Below are positions 26,637 through 34,984 of a stretch of DNA of 64,000 nt, piece by piece. Every line of letters begins with the position of its first letter. Within the stretch, counting starts at the first letter, position 1. Under the pieces are notes generated by a model. That model was not told the DNA's origin. It saw only the letters and a program-made list of their open reading frames with translations, and searched no databases. Source of the DNA: RYN-230 sp963723595 (GTDB lineage Bacteria; Actinomycetota; Actinomycetes; Streptosporangiales; Streptosporangiaceae); assembly GCA_963723595.1 (NCBI GenBank), contig CAVRRQ010000012.1, forward strand, positions 12,907 through 76,906, read 5' to 3'. The position numbers were made by a program, and so were the translations under genes.

Positions 26637-27394
26637 CGCTGCGCACCTTGGTTCCCGGCCGGCTGGGCCTCGAAGACGGTCGCGGCACTGCCCCGGAGCA
26701 CGATGTCCCATTCGTAGCCGAGCGCCCAGTCCGGCTCGGTCAGGTTGATGTCGAACCGCGAGATCAGCCGCTGGCGGGCTTTCGGGTCCGGGATCGAGTT
26801 GAAGATCGGGTCGTACTCGAAGAGCGGATCGCCAGGGAAGTACATCTGCGTCACCAGGCGCTGCGTGAACGCCTGCCCGAACAGCGAGAAGTGGATGTGC
26901 GCGGGGCGCCAGGCGTTGGGATGGTTCCGCCACGGGTAGGCCCCGGGCTTGATGGTCACGAAGCGGTACCGGCCCTCGGAGTCCGTCACGCACCGGCCGA
27001 CGCCGGAGAAGTTGGGGTCCAGCGGGGCCGGGTGAGTGTCCGTCGCGTGCTGGTAGCGGCCAGCCGCGTTGGCCTGCCACACCTCCACCAGCGTGCCCTG
27101 GATGGGCCGGCCGTCGCTGTCCAGCACCCGCCCGGTCACGGTGATCCGCTCGCCGAGCGGCTCGCCCGCATGCTGGGTGGTGAGGTCCGCGTCGGCCGGT
27201 GCCACCCGCCCCTCCCCCAGCACCGGGCCGGTGATCTCGGTCAGCCGCTGCGGGATCATCAGCGGCGGCTGGGAGGGCGCCCGCAGTGCGGTGGACCGGT
27301 AGCCGGGCGAGTCCAGCGGCGGGTGCAGGCCGCTGGGCCGCTCGTACGCAGGCAGGATCAGCCCGGCGGGCCAGGATGGCAGGTGCGTGGTCAT
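26633..27394 (-). CDS. pcaH: Protocatechuate 3,4-dioxygenase beta subunit
   Basis: 253 aa catalytic subunit holding the non-haem Fe(III). The ligands are readable: Tyr in GRYQHATDTHPAPLDPNF, Tyr in KPGAYPWRN and two His in RPAHIHFSLFG. Other landmarks are VWQANAAG and MYFPGDPLFEYDPIF. It performs intradiol cleavage of protocatechuate with O2, the entry step of the beta-ketoadipate pathway. Start ATG at 27394, 17 bases after the pcaJ stop; an AAGGAG element lies before it. Overlaps pcaG by four bases. Confidence 0.96.
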   Translation of the reverse strand: MTTHLPSWPAGLILPAYERPSGLHPPLDSPGYRSTALRAPSQPPLMIPQRLTEITGPVLGEGRVAPADADLTTQHAGEPLGERITVTGRVLDSDGRPIQGTLVEVWQANAAGRYQHATDTHPAPLDPNFSGVGRCVTDSEGRYRFVTIKPGAYPWRNHPNAWRPAHIHFSLFGQAFTQRLVTQMYFPGDPLFEYDPIFNSIPDPKARQRLISRFDINLTEPDWALGYEWDIVLRGSAATVFEAQPAGNQGAQR

Positions 27395-27411
27395 CGGGCT
27401 GCTGCTCCTTC

Positions 27412-28215
27412 TTAGCTCGGCTGGTCCGGCTTACCGTGCAGCTGCCGCAGTGCGGCGAGCTCGGCCGCGGTGGGCGGCTGGAGCACTTCCAGCGAATCCG
27501 ACACGGCGAGCTCCCAGCCGGTCTTGGCCGCCGCGTCCGCCACCGTCACCCCGGGGTACAGACCGGTGAGCGCGAGCTCGCACGTCGCCGGGTCCGGCTC
27601 CAGGATGCCCAGGTCGGTGATGACCTTCCGGGGGCCCGCGCCCGCCAGTCCCAGGCGTTCCCGGGCTCCGGGCCCGTCGCCGAAACCGACCGAGGTCACG
27701 AAGTCGACCCGGTCCACGAACGACCGGCGGCTCTGCCGGACCACCACGATCACCTCACGGCATGACGCGGCGATCTCCGGGGCCCCGCCGGCACCGGGCA
27801 GCCGGACCGCAGGATGGGCGTACTCGGGGCCGACGACCGTGGTGTTGATGTTCCCGAACTTGTCGATCTGGGCCGCGCCGAGGAAGCCGATCCCGATCCG
27901 GCCGGGCTGCAGCCAGTAGTTGAAGATTTCCGGCACGCTCACCACCGCGTCGGCGGTCTCGGCGAGGATCCCGTCACCGATCGAGAGAGGCAGCCGGTCC
28001 GGCTTGGCCCCGATCGTGCCCGACTCGTAGATGAGGACCAGGTTCGGCGCGTGCGTGGCCCGGGCCAGGTTAGCCGCCGCGCTGGGCAGCCCGATGCCCA
28101 CGAAGCAGGTCATGCCGTCGTGCAGGGCGCGGGCTGCGCAGGCCGTCATCATCTCGTCGGAGGTGAAGGCGGCCCGGTCCTCCGTCGCCGGGGCCGCAGC
28201 GGGGGTGGCGTTCAT
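27412..28215 (-). CDS. pcaJ: 3-oxoadipate CoA-transferase subunit B
   Basis: 267 aa. Start ATG 28215 with GGGAGG eight to nine bases upstream; it overlaps the pcaI stop (ATGA). The catalytic Glu is in LIYESGTIG, with MTCFVGIGLPSAAANLA before it, PLSIGDG-type text after it, and GFLGAAQIDKFGNINTTVVG as the family signature. With PcaI it moves CoA from succinyl-CoA to 3-oxoadipate. In this gene set the next enzyme, 3-oxoadipyl-CoA thiolase (PcaF), is absent from the window. Confidence 0.93.
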   Translation of the reverse strand: MNATPAAAPATEDRAAFTSDEMMTACAARALHDGMTCFVGIGLPSAAANLARATHAPNLVLIYESGTIGAKPDRLPLSIGDGILAETADAVVSVPEIFNYWLQPGRIGIGFLGAAQIDKFGNINTTVVGPEYAHPAVRLPGAGGAPEIAASCREVIVVVRQSRRSFVDRVDFVTSVGFGDGPGARERLGLAGAGPRKVITDLGILEPDPATCELALTGLYPGVTVADAAAKTGWELAVSDSLEVLQPPTAAELAALRQLHGKPDQPS

Positions 28216-29082
28216 GCCCCACATCCTCCCTCGGCGGCCCCGGCCCCGGCCAGGGATCCGGTCTCGCCGTAGACCTCGCCGTCCAGCCAGCGGCTGAACC
28301 GCTCCCGGTCCCGGCTGATCGCATCCCAGGCCTGGTAGTAGTCGTTGTCGCGGGCCGAGTAGCCCAGTGCGTAGGAGGGCTGCGCGCCGCCGGGGGCGGC
28401 AGCCACGTAGTTGAACGACCCAGGAGGGCAGCACGACCGCCCCGGGCTCGGGCCGCAGCTCGTCCACGATCTCCTCGACCGTGGCGATGGAGCGCCGGGC
28501 ACTGAGCACGGCTTCCTTCTGCACCCCGGTGATCCCCCACAGCTGGACGTTCCCGGCCCGGTCGGCGCGCTGGGCGTGGATGATGGCCACGTCCGGGTTC
28601 AGCGCGGCCACGGCCGTCAGCTGCTCCCCGGTGAACGGGCACGTGACCGACCGGATGGCGGGCTGCCCGTCCAGGCCGGGCAGGCCCTCGAGCCCGGTTC
28701 CGCTGTAGCCGCGCATGATCGCGAACGGCACGCCCGAGGCGCCCGCGACGTACCGGTTGGCCATCCCCGCGTGACTGTGCTCCTCCAGCTGGAGCGGCCC
28801 TGGCCAGGCATTTTCCACCGCGTCGCGGAACCGGTGCAGCGAGCCCACCCCCGGGTTGCCGCCCCAGGAGAAGATGAGCCGGCTGGCGCAGCCCGCCCCG
28901 ATGAGCTGGTCGTAGAGCACGTCCGGGGTCATCCGGATCAGGGTCAGGTCCCGCCGCCGCTGCCGGATCACCTCGCGCCCGGCTGCGAACGGGATGAGGT
29001 GGGTGAACCCTTCCATCGCGACCGAGTCCCCGTCGTGGACGGCCCGCGCGACGGCATCGGCCAGTGAAACGATCTCCGCCAT
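28212..29082 (-). CDS. pcaI: 3-oxoadipate CoA-transferase subunit A (frame break near 28425)
   Basis: About 290 aa. ATG 29082 follows GGAGGAT. Family text: VHDGDSVAMEGFTHLIPFAA, LIRMTPDVLYDQLIGAGCA, FSWGGNPGVGSLHRFRDA, ALNPDVAIIHAQRADRAGNV and WGITGVQKEAVLSAR. After VVLPSWV the frame changes and the protein ends FNYVAAAPGGAQPSYALGYS and YYQAWDAISRDRERF at 28212. Position of the break: near 28420-28430 (CCCAGGAGGGCAG on the plus strand). The alpha-type CoA-transferase subunit pairs with PcaJ. A 15-bp tandem repeat lies directly upstream. Confidence 0.9.
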
Positions 29083-29100
29083 ATCCTCCTGCCCTGTGCA

Positions 29101-29170
29101 GCAAGCATCAGTACAGCAAGCACCAGTACAGCGAAGCACCAGTACAGCGAGCACCAGTACAGCGAGCACG
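29101..29170. repeat. Tandem 15-bp repeats upstream of pcaI
   Basis: GCAAGCATCAGTACA is followed by four further units (one complete, one with an extra base, one complete, one partial) at 29101, 29116, 29131, 29147 and 29162, all sharing AGCACCAGTACAGC. The array starts 19 bases upstream of the pcaI start codon and so fills the 5' leader or promoter of the pcaIJHGD operon. It could be a variable-number repeat that sets spacing, or an array of binding sites. Confidence 0.7.
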
Positions 29171-29283
29171 CCTGCGGCGGACACCCGCGCTTGCCCGACA
29201 CCATCATGACCATGTGGTCGCGATAAGTACAGCCGTTCGTCATACGGACAATACCGGTGGCCTGCCCGGGCATCCCCGCCCGG

Positions 29284-29661
29284 TCACCCGGCTTCCGCCA
29301 GCACCTCCCGGGCGATCGCGAACGCCCGGTTCGCCGCCGGGACTCCGGCGTAAACCGCGGTGTGCAGCAGCACTTCGCCGATCTGATCGGGGGTCACGCC
29401 GTTGCGCAGTGCGGCCCGCAGGTGCATGGCCAGTTCCCCTTCCTGGCGGAGCGTGACGAGGGCGGTGAGCGTGATCATGCTCCGCTCGGCGCGGGACAGC
29501 CCCGGCCGGGACCAGACCTCGCCCCACGCGTAGCGGGTGATGAAGTCCTGGAACGGCGCGGTCAGCGGCGTGGTCCCGGCGACCGCGCGGTCCACGTGCT
29601 CGTCTCCCAGGACCTCACGGCGCACCGTCATCCCCTGCGCGGCACGCTCGGCATCGTCCAT
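29284..29661 (-). CDS. pcaC: 4-carboxymuconolactone decarboxylase
   Basis: 125 aa, the normal size of stand-alone PcaC. Start ATG 29661 with AGGCGG before it. Text: RREVLGDEHVDRA, FQDFITRYAWGEVWSRPGL, RSMITLTALVTLRQEGELAM, HLRAALRNGVTPDQIGEVLL with the conserved His, and HTAVYAGVPAANRAF. It decarboxylates 4-carboxymuconolactone to 3-oxoadipate enol-lactone in the cytosol. It lies 101 bases after pcaB and 200 bases before pcaI, whose upstream region holds the tandem repeat. Confidence 0.95.
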   Translation of the reverse strand: MDDAERAAQGMTVRREVLGDEHVDRAVAGTTPLTAPFQDFITRYAWGEVWSRPGLSRAERSMITLTALVTLRQEGELAMHLRAALRNGVTPDQIGEVLLHTAVYAGVPAANRAFAIAREVLAEAG

Positions 29662-29762
29662 GGTTCCGCCTTTCACGGCTCCGGCAGCAGGTGCTGCGGT
29701 CGGGCCAGGAAGATTACCCACTCCCGCGCTCCCGGCACATACCCGCCCGCGCCCGGCGGCCC

Positions 29763-31121
29763 TTAGCCCGCGGCCTTGGTGTGCGCGGCCAGGGCCGCGT
29801 CCACGAACTCCGCGGCCGCGCCCAGGTACCCGGCCGGGTCCAGGGCGGCCGTGATCTGCTCCGGGGTGACCCCGGCCTCGGCCAGCCTGCCGGCTTCCAG
29901 GCGGTCCTGCAGCGCCTCCCCCAGTGTCCGGCCGTCCGCCACAGCCGCGGCGGACGCCTCGGCCAGCAGGTCGTGAGCGGCGGTGCGGCCCAGCGCGGGT
30001 CCGAGCAGCGCCGCGACGTGCTCGGCCATCGGGAAACCGCCGGCCGCGTCGAGGTTGCGCCGCATCCGGGCCGGGTCCGGTTCCAGGCCGCCGGCCAGCT
30101 CCGCGGCCCAGGACGCGGCCGAGCCGGTGAGCCGGAGCAGGTCCGCCAGCGGCTCCCACTCGGCGTGCCACGCCCCGGCGGCCCGCTGGTGCTCCTGTTC
30201 CGCGGCGGCAGCGAGGGTGGCGATCAGCCCGGGGACCTGCCGGGTGCAGCCGAGCACGGCGATGGAGGCGACCGGGTTGCGCTTGTGCGGCATGGCGGAC
30301 GACCCGCCGCGCCCGCCATTCCCGCCACCCTCACTGACCTCGCCCACCTCGGACTGGGCGAGCAGGGTGACGTCCCGGGCGATCTTGCTGAGCGCCCCGG
30401 CCGCGCCCGCGCAGGCCCCGGCGATCTCAATGATCCGCAACCGGTCGGTGTGCCACGGAAGGGTGGGTGCCTGCAGGCCCAGCTCCGTGGCCAGCAGCGC
30501 CGCGACCTCGGGCCCGCGGTCCCCGAGCGCCGACAGGGTGCCCGCGGCCCCGCCGTACTGGACCGCGAGACGGCTGGCCGCCACCCGGTCCAGCCCGGCC
30601 GCCACCTCGTCCAGGCTGGTCAGCCAGCCCGCCGCGACGAGGCCGAAGGTGACCGGCACGGCCTGCTGGAGCAGGGTCCGGCCGATCATGATGGTGTCCC
30701 GGTGCACCGCCGCCAGGCGGGCGGCCGCGCCGGACGCGGCGGCCAGGTCGTCCGAGATCACCCCCAGCGACTGGCGGGTGAGCAGCATGGCCGCGGTGTC
30801 CACGATGTCCTGGCTGGTCGCGCCCTGGTGCACCGCGCCCGCCGGGCCGGGGGGGAGCCGCCGGGTCAGCTCCCGGACCAGCGCCGGCACGGGGTTGCCG
30901 GTCAGCGCGGACTGCCGGCCCAGTTCCGCCGGGTCGAACGCCTCGGCCCGGGCCGCCGCGGTGACCGCCGCGCCCGCTCCAGGCGCGGCCATCCCGGCCT
31001 GCTCGAGCGCCCGGGCCAGGGCGGCCTCGGTGTCCAGCATCGCCTGAAGCCAGGCCTGGTCGGAGGTGTCCACGGCCCCACGGCCGAACACCCCGTCGAA
31101 GAGCCCCTGGGAAGTGTGCAC
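29763..31121 (-). CDS. pcaB: 3-carboxy-cis,cis-muconate cycloisomerase
   Basis: 452 aa member of the fumarase/aspartase superfamily. Landmarks: AWLQAMLDTEAALARAL, VHQGATSQDIVDTA (conserved T-S-x-D region) and the signature SSAMPHKRNPVASI carrying the catalytic Ser loop. It turns 3-carboxymuconate, the product of PcaHG, into 4-carboxymuconolactone. Start ATG 31121; the region 31122-31246 to the divergent sigma factor gene must hold the promoters of both. First gene of the pcaBC part of the cluster. Confidence 0.95.
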   Translation of the reverse strand: MHTSQGLFDGVFGRGAVDTSDQAWLQAMLDTEAALARALEQAGMAAPGAGAAVTAAARAEAFDPAELGRQSALTGNPVPALVRELTRRLPPGPAGAVHQGATSQDIVDTAAMLLTRQSLGVISDDLAAASGAAARLAAVHRDTIMIGRTLLQQAVPVTFGLVAAGWLTSLDEVAAGLDRVAASRLAVQYGGAAGTLSALGDRGPEVAALLATELGLQAPTLPWHTDRLRIIEIAGACAGAAGALSKIARDVTLLAQSEVGEVSEGGGNGGRGGSSAMPHKRNPVASIAVLGCTRQVPGLIATLAAAAEQEHQRAAGAWHAEWEPLADLLRLTGSAASWAAELAGGLEPDPARMRRNLDAAGGFPMAEHVAALLGPALGRTAAHDLLAEASAAAVADGRTLGEALQDRLEAGRLAEAGVTPEQITAALDPAGYLGAAAEFVDAALAAHTKAAG

Positions 31122-31303
31122 GCCTGCTCCTGCGAGAGTGCGCGAGTCATCCGGCCGCCTGCCCGGCCCACCCTAGCGGCCGGGCGTCCCCCGCAAAGAT
31201 CCCGCAAAAATTCCGGCCCCGTCATGCAACGCTGCGTAGGCGACTGGTGCTCGTACGTGATGTGACTCGGGAGGCAGCCATTCTGGACGCAACGACGGAT
31301 GCG

Positions 31304-31825
31304 GTGGAGACGACCCGGCAGGAAGAGTTCGGCCAGTTCATGGCCGCTCGCTGGGCGGGCCTGGTGCGGCTGGCCTACGGGCTGACCGGGGACCGATGGC
31401 TGGCCGAGGACGTGGCCCAGGCCGCGCTGGCCAGCGCCTACGCCGCCTGGTGGCGGGTGCGCCGGGCCGACGACCCGGACGCCTACGTGCGCCGCATCCT
31501 GGTCAACACGAGCAACCGGCGGTTCCGCCGCCGCCGGGTCACGGAGCACGCCCGGGAGCCAGCCGGGCTGCCGGACCGGGCGGTCGCCGACCCATCCGAC
31601 CTGATCGGCGAGCGCTCGGCGCTGCTGTCGGCGCTCCGGGAACTGCCCGGCCGGCAGCGGGCGATCGTCGTGCTGCGGTACTGGGAGGACCTCAGCGACG
31701 CCCAGGTGGCCGCCGCGCTCGGCTGCACCGAGGGCACGGTCCGCAGCCAGGCCTCGCGTGCGCTGGCCAAGCTGCGCGGCAGCGCCGCGCTGGCCGACGG
31801 GGTGCCGGGACGGGGAGCAGCATGA
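31304..31825 (+). CDS. SigE-family ECF RNA polymerase sigma factor
   Basis: About 173 aa. Region 2: FMAARWAGLVRLAYGLTGDR, WLAEDVAQAALASAYAAWWR, DAYVRRILVNTSNRRFRRRR. Region 4: LLSALRELPGRQRAIVVLRY, YWEDLSDAQVAAALGCTEGT, VRSQASRALAKLR. The wording is that of actinobacterial SigE-family ECF factors. The start is uncertain: GTG 31304 (METTRQEEFG) gives the usual family length, while the frame is open back to GTG 31247 and a GGGAGG sits at 31271. It is coupled by an ATGA overlap to the next gene, which is probably its anti-sigma or effector. Confidence 0.88.
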   Translation: METTRQEEFGQFMAARWAGLVRLAYGLTGDRWLAEDVAQAALASAYAAWWRVRRADDPDAYVRRILVNTSNRRFRRRRVTEHAREPAGLPDRAVADPSDLIGERSALLSALRELPGRQRAIVVLRYWEDLSDAQVAAALGCTEGTVRSQASRALAKLRGSAALADGVPGRGAA

Positions 31826-33117
31826 CGGCCCCCGGCGAACCGCGAAGCCAGCACCCCGGAGAACGGAGCACCAGACCCGTGAGCATCCTCGACGAGCAGG
31901 TCCTCAGCCAGCGGCTGCACGAGGATCTTGACGCCCTGGCCGCCCCGCCCGCGCCGGTCGGCTCGGTGCGCCGCCGCGGCCGGGCGATACGGGCCCGGCG
32001 CTGGGCCGCGGCCGCGTCCGGGCTGGTGGCCGGGGCGGCCGCCGTCGCCGTCGTGGTGTCGGCCCAGACCGGCGCCCCGGCCCCCCGCCCGGCGGCCGCC
32101 CAGACCGGCGCCGCGACCAGCAGCCCGGGCCCGGCCCGGACATCGTCGCCCCCGGGGATCCTGAACTCAGCCCCGCCGCCGGGCGGGGCCATGTTCGCCG
32201 CGGGCACGGCCGGCGGCGCGGCCTGGCAGCTGTCGCTGCGCGACATCGCGGGCCCCGGATCCAGCTGCCTGCCCGCGGTCATGCTCAACGGCACCGACGG
32301 CGACCTGCTCTCCATCCCGGCGAACGTCACCAACGGCATCATCAGCACCGCGTTCCTTGGCAACGCGCCTGGCCACCTGGGCACCGGCTATGCGGCCCTG
32401 CAGGTCGGCCCCGCCGTGACCCGCCTCACCACGACTTTCCGCAACGGAACCACCCTGACCGTGCATCCCGTGCCCCTGCGTGCGTGCGGCCAGCAGCTGC
32501 ACCTGGCGGGGTTCGCCTACCCGGCCTCCGGGGTGGCCCGGATCACCGCGTACTCCGGCGGCCAGCTGGCGTCGATGGCCCGGGAGACCGTGCCGGCCAG
32601 CATGTTCTCCGGCCCGGATTCCGCCGGCTCCGCCACCGGGCAGCCGGCCCTGCGCCTGGTGCCCGGGGTCTGGGAGCACATGGGCGCCACGCCGGCCGCC
32701 ACGGCTTCCGGCGTGATCGGCTCGGGACAGGCTGGTGGCGGGCGCTGGCGGGTGACGGTGACCCTGGGTGCCGCGGGTGAGTGCTTCGCCGGATCCTCGT
32801 TCGGCGCCAGCAGCTACAGCAGCGGCTCCGCCTGCCAGCCGATCGGGCTGCCGCCGGCCACGGCCGTGCTGCGCCCCCTGGTGTTCGCCGCGCAGACCCG
32901 CCTGGCCGGCTACGGCGGCCTGGTCAGCCCGCGGACCGCCACCGTGACCGCGACCCTGTCCAGCGGCACGACCGAGCGGATCACCCCGGTCACCGTCGGC
33001 GGGCGGCGCTACCTGGCCCTGGCGCTGCCGTCCGGCACCACGCTGACCCGGCTGACGCTGGACGATACGGCCGGGCGCGCGTTCGCCACGCTGACGTCCA
33101 TCCCGCCGGCCGGCTGA
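31822..33117 (+). CDS. Single-pass membrane protein coupled to the sigma factor
   Basis: 431 aa. ATG 31822 overlaps the sigma factor stop, with GGGGAG upstream. A cytosolic N-terminal part of about 75 residues (ILDEQVLSQRLHEDLDALAA, VRRRGRAIRARRW) precedes one transmembrane helix (AAAASGLVAGAAAVAVVVSA). A Pro/Ser/Thr linker and a 310-residue extracytoplasmic domain follow, rich in beta-strand text (LTTTFRNGTTLTVHPVPL, RYLALALPSGTTLTRLTL). Three Cys residues are spread through the outer domain. The layout suggests an anti-sigma-like sensor, though no zinc anti-sigma motif is seen. Family of the outer domain not recognised. Confidence 0.75.
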   Translation: MTAPGEPRSQHPGERSTRPVSILDEQVLSQRLHEDLDALAAPPAPVGSVRRRGRAIRARRWAAAASGLVAGAAAVAVVVSAQTGAPAPRPAAAQTGAATSSPGPARTSSPPGILNSAPPPGGAMFAAGTAGGAAWQLSLRDIAGPGSSCLPAVMLNGTDGDLLSIPANVTNGIISTAFLGNAPGHLGTGYAALQVGPAVTRLTTTFRNGTTLTVHPVPLRACGQQLHLAGFAYPASGVARITAYSGGQLASMARETVPASMFSGPDSAGSATGQPALRLVPGVWEHMGATPAATASGVIGSGQAGGGRWRVTVTLGAAGECFAGSSFGASSYSSGSACQPIGLPPATAVLRPLVFAAQTRLAGYGGLVSPRTATVTATLSSGTTERITPVTVGGRRYLALALPSGTTLTRLTLDDTAGRAFATLTSIPPAG

Positions 33118-33193
33118 GCCGCGCACCCGCCGATCCGGGCAGGCGGAGAATCCGCTGCCCACCGCGGGGACTTCGTGGCTTATCGTCAGCTGT

Positions 33194-34552
33194 ATGACCG
33201 TGCAATCGCCTCTTCCGGGCGGACCGGGCCTGGCCCAGGTGCGCCGCCTCGTCACCGAGATCCCCGGACCGTGCTCACGCGAGCTGCTGGCCCGCCGCGA
33301 GGCCACCGTGGCCCGCGGGGTCAGCCACGTCCTCCCCGTGTTCATCAGCGCCGCGGGCGGCGGCGTCCTCATCGACGTCGACGGCAACTCCCTGATCGAC
33401 TTCGGCTCCGGGATCGCGGTGACGTCGGTGGGCAACAGCGCCCCCCGCGTCGCGGCCGCGATCCGTGAGCAGGCCGAGCGGTTCACCCACACCTGCTTCA
33501 TGGTCACCCCGTACGAGGAGTACGTGTCGGTCTGCGAGGAACTCACCCGGCTGACCCCCGGCGACCACGACAAGCGTTCCGCGCTGTTCAACTCCGGGGC
33601 GGAAGCGGTGGAGAACGCCGTCAAGATCGCCAGGCATGCCACCGGCCGGCCTGCGATCATCGCGTTCGACCACGCCTACCACGGCCGGACCAACCTGACC
33701 ATGGCGCTGACCGCGAAGAACATGCCGTACAAGGACAAGTTCGGGCCGTTCGCCGGGGAGATCTACCGGATGCCGATGGCCTACCCGCTGCGCTGGCCGG
33801 GCGGCCCGGAGGCGTGCGCGGCGAACGCGCTCGACGTGATCACCGGGCTCATTCACACCCAGGTGGGTGAGGACAACGTGGCCGCGGTGCTCATCGAGCC
33901 GATCCAGGGCGAGGGCGGCTTCATCGTGCCGCCGGACGGCTTCCTGCCCGGGCTGGCCGAGTTCTGCCGGGAGCACGGCATCCTGCTCATCGCCGACGAG
34001 ATCCAGAGCGGGTTCTGCCGGACCGGCGACTGGTTCGCCTGCGACCACGAGGGGGTCGTGCCCGACCTGGTCACCATGGCCAAGGGGATCGCCGGCGGCC
34101 TGCCGCTGGCGGCCGTCACCGGCCGGGCCGAGATCATGGACTCGGTGCACGTGGGCGGCCTCGGCGGCACCTACGGCGGGAACCCGGTGGCCTGCGCGGC
34201 CGCCCTGGGGGCCATCGAGACCATGGCGGCCGAGGACCTGCCCGGCCGCGCCCGCCGGATCGGCGAGATCATGCTGCCCCGCCTGCACAAGCTCGCCGAG
34301 GCCTATCCGGTCATCGGTGACGTGCGCGGACGCGGTGCGATGATCGCCATCGAGCTGGTCCGCCCGGGGTCGCTCGAGCCGGCCGCGGATACCGCGGGAC
34401 AGGTGGCCAAGGCCTGCCACGCCGCGGGCCTGGTCGTGCTGACCTGCGGGACGTTCGGGAACGTGCTGCGGCTCCTGCCCCCGCTGGTCATCGGGGAGCA
34501 GTTGCTCGAGGAGGGCCTGTCCATCGTGGAGGACGCCTTCGCCGTGCTCTGA
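33194..34552 (+). CDS. gabT: 4-aminobutyrate transaminase
   Basis: 452 aa class-III aminotransferase. Landmarks: GVLIDVDGNSLIDFGSGIAV, FNSGAEAVENAVKIAR, DHAYHGRTNLTMALT, PLP-binding region LLIADEIQSGFCRTGD and the Schiff-base Lys in VTMAKGIAGGLPLAA, then GGTYGGNPVACAA. The text with ITGLIHTQVGEDNVAAVLIEP is closer to GABA transaminases than to ornithine enzymes. It transfers the amino group of GABA to 2-oxoglutarate to give succinate semialdehyde. Monocistronic, with a strong hairpin after the stop. No gabD in the window; the polyamine genes at 58-64 kb could feed it. Confidence 0.9.
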   Translation: MTVQSPLPGGPGLAQVRRLVTEIPGPCSRELLARREATVARGVSHVLPVFISAAGGGVLIDVDGNSLIDFGSGIAVTSVGNSAPRVAAAIREQAERFTHTCFMVTPYEEYVSVCEELTRLTPGDHDKRSALFNSGAEAVENAVKIARHATGRPAIIAFDHAYHGRTNLTMALTAKNMPYKDKFGPFAGEIYRMPMAYPLRWPGGPEACAANALDVITGLIHTQVGEDNVAAVLIEPIQGEGGFIVPPDGFLPGLAEFCREHGILLIADEIQSGFCRTGDWFACDHEGVVPDLVTMAKGIAGGLPLAAVTGRAEIMDSVHVGGLGGTYGGNPVACAAALGAIETMAAEDLPGRARRIGEIMLPRLHKLAEAYPVIGDVRGRGAMIAIELVRPGSLEPAADTAGQVAKACHAAGLVVLTCGTFGNVLRLLPPLVIGEQLLEEGLSIVEDAFAVL

Positions 34553-34569
34553 CCCGGTTCCCGAACCCG

Positions 34570-34601
34570 TCAAGCCACCAGGCCCTGGCCTGGTGGCTTG
34601 A
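34570..34601 (+). terminator. Hairpin terminator after gabT
   Basis: Perfect 14-bp inverted repeat: TCAAGCCACCAGGC, loop CCTG, GCCTGGTGGCTTGA. It starts 18 bases after the gabT stop. There is no U-tract (ATCGCTATAT follows), which is common for actinomycete terminators. Confidence 0.75.
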
Positions 34602-34608
34602 TCGCTAT

Positions 34609-34962
34609 ATGACCATTCTGAACGCCATCCGCGCGGACGCCCCGAACGCCCGGGTCGTGGTCATGGACTACCCGGAGCTCTACGACCTGTCCCGCTCCTC
34701 GTCCTGCATCGGCCTGAGCACCACCGACCGGACCGATCTCAACCAGGGCGCGGACCAGCTGGACAGCCAGATCCAGGCGGCCGCGGCCCGGCACGGTGAC
34801 GTGTTCGCCGACGTGCGGGGGGCCTACAGCGGCCACGAGATCTGCGACTCAGGCAGCTGGCTGCACTCGGTCAACGTCCTGGACGTCTCGGAGTCCTACC
34901 ACCCGACGGCGGCCGGCCAGTCCGGCGGCTACTATCCGGTGTTCAGCGCCGCCGCCGGCTGA
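34609..34962 (+). pseudogene. C-terminal remnant of an SGNH-type secreted hydrolase
   Basis: 117 codons reading ILNAIRADAPNARVVVMDYP, ELYDLSRSSSCIGLS, TDLNQGADQLDSQI, FADVRGAYSGHEICDSGSW and SYHPTAAGQSGGYYPV. The Asp-x-x-His catalytic region (SYHPT) of SGNH/GDSL esterases is intact, but the N-terminal GDS nucleophile block and a signal peptide are missing. The open frame begins right after the gabT terminator hairpin. The ATG at 34609 has no ribosome-binding site. It is a truncated gene, not a short functional one. Confidence 0.75.
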
Positions 34963-34984
34963 TCCCGGGCGGCAACCGGGCTGG

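Noticed and set aside
29101..29170. CRISPR-like array
   Set aside because: The units are contiguous 15-mers without spacers, and no cas genes are present. No CRISPR array was seen anywhere in the window.
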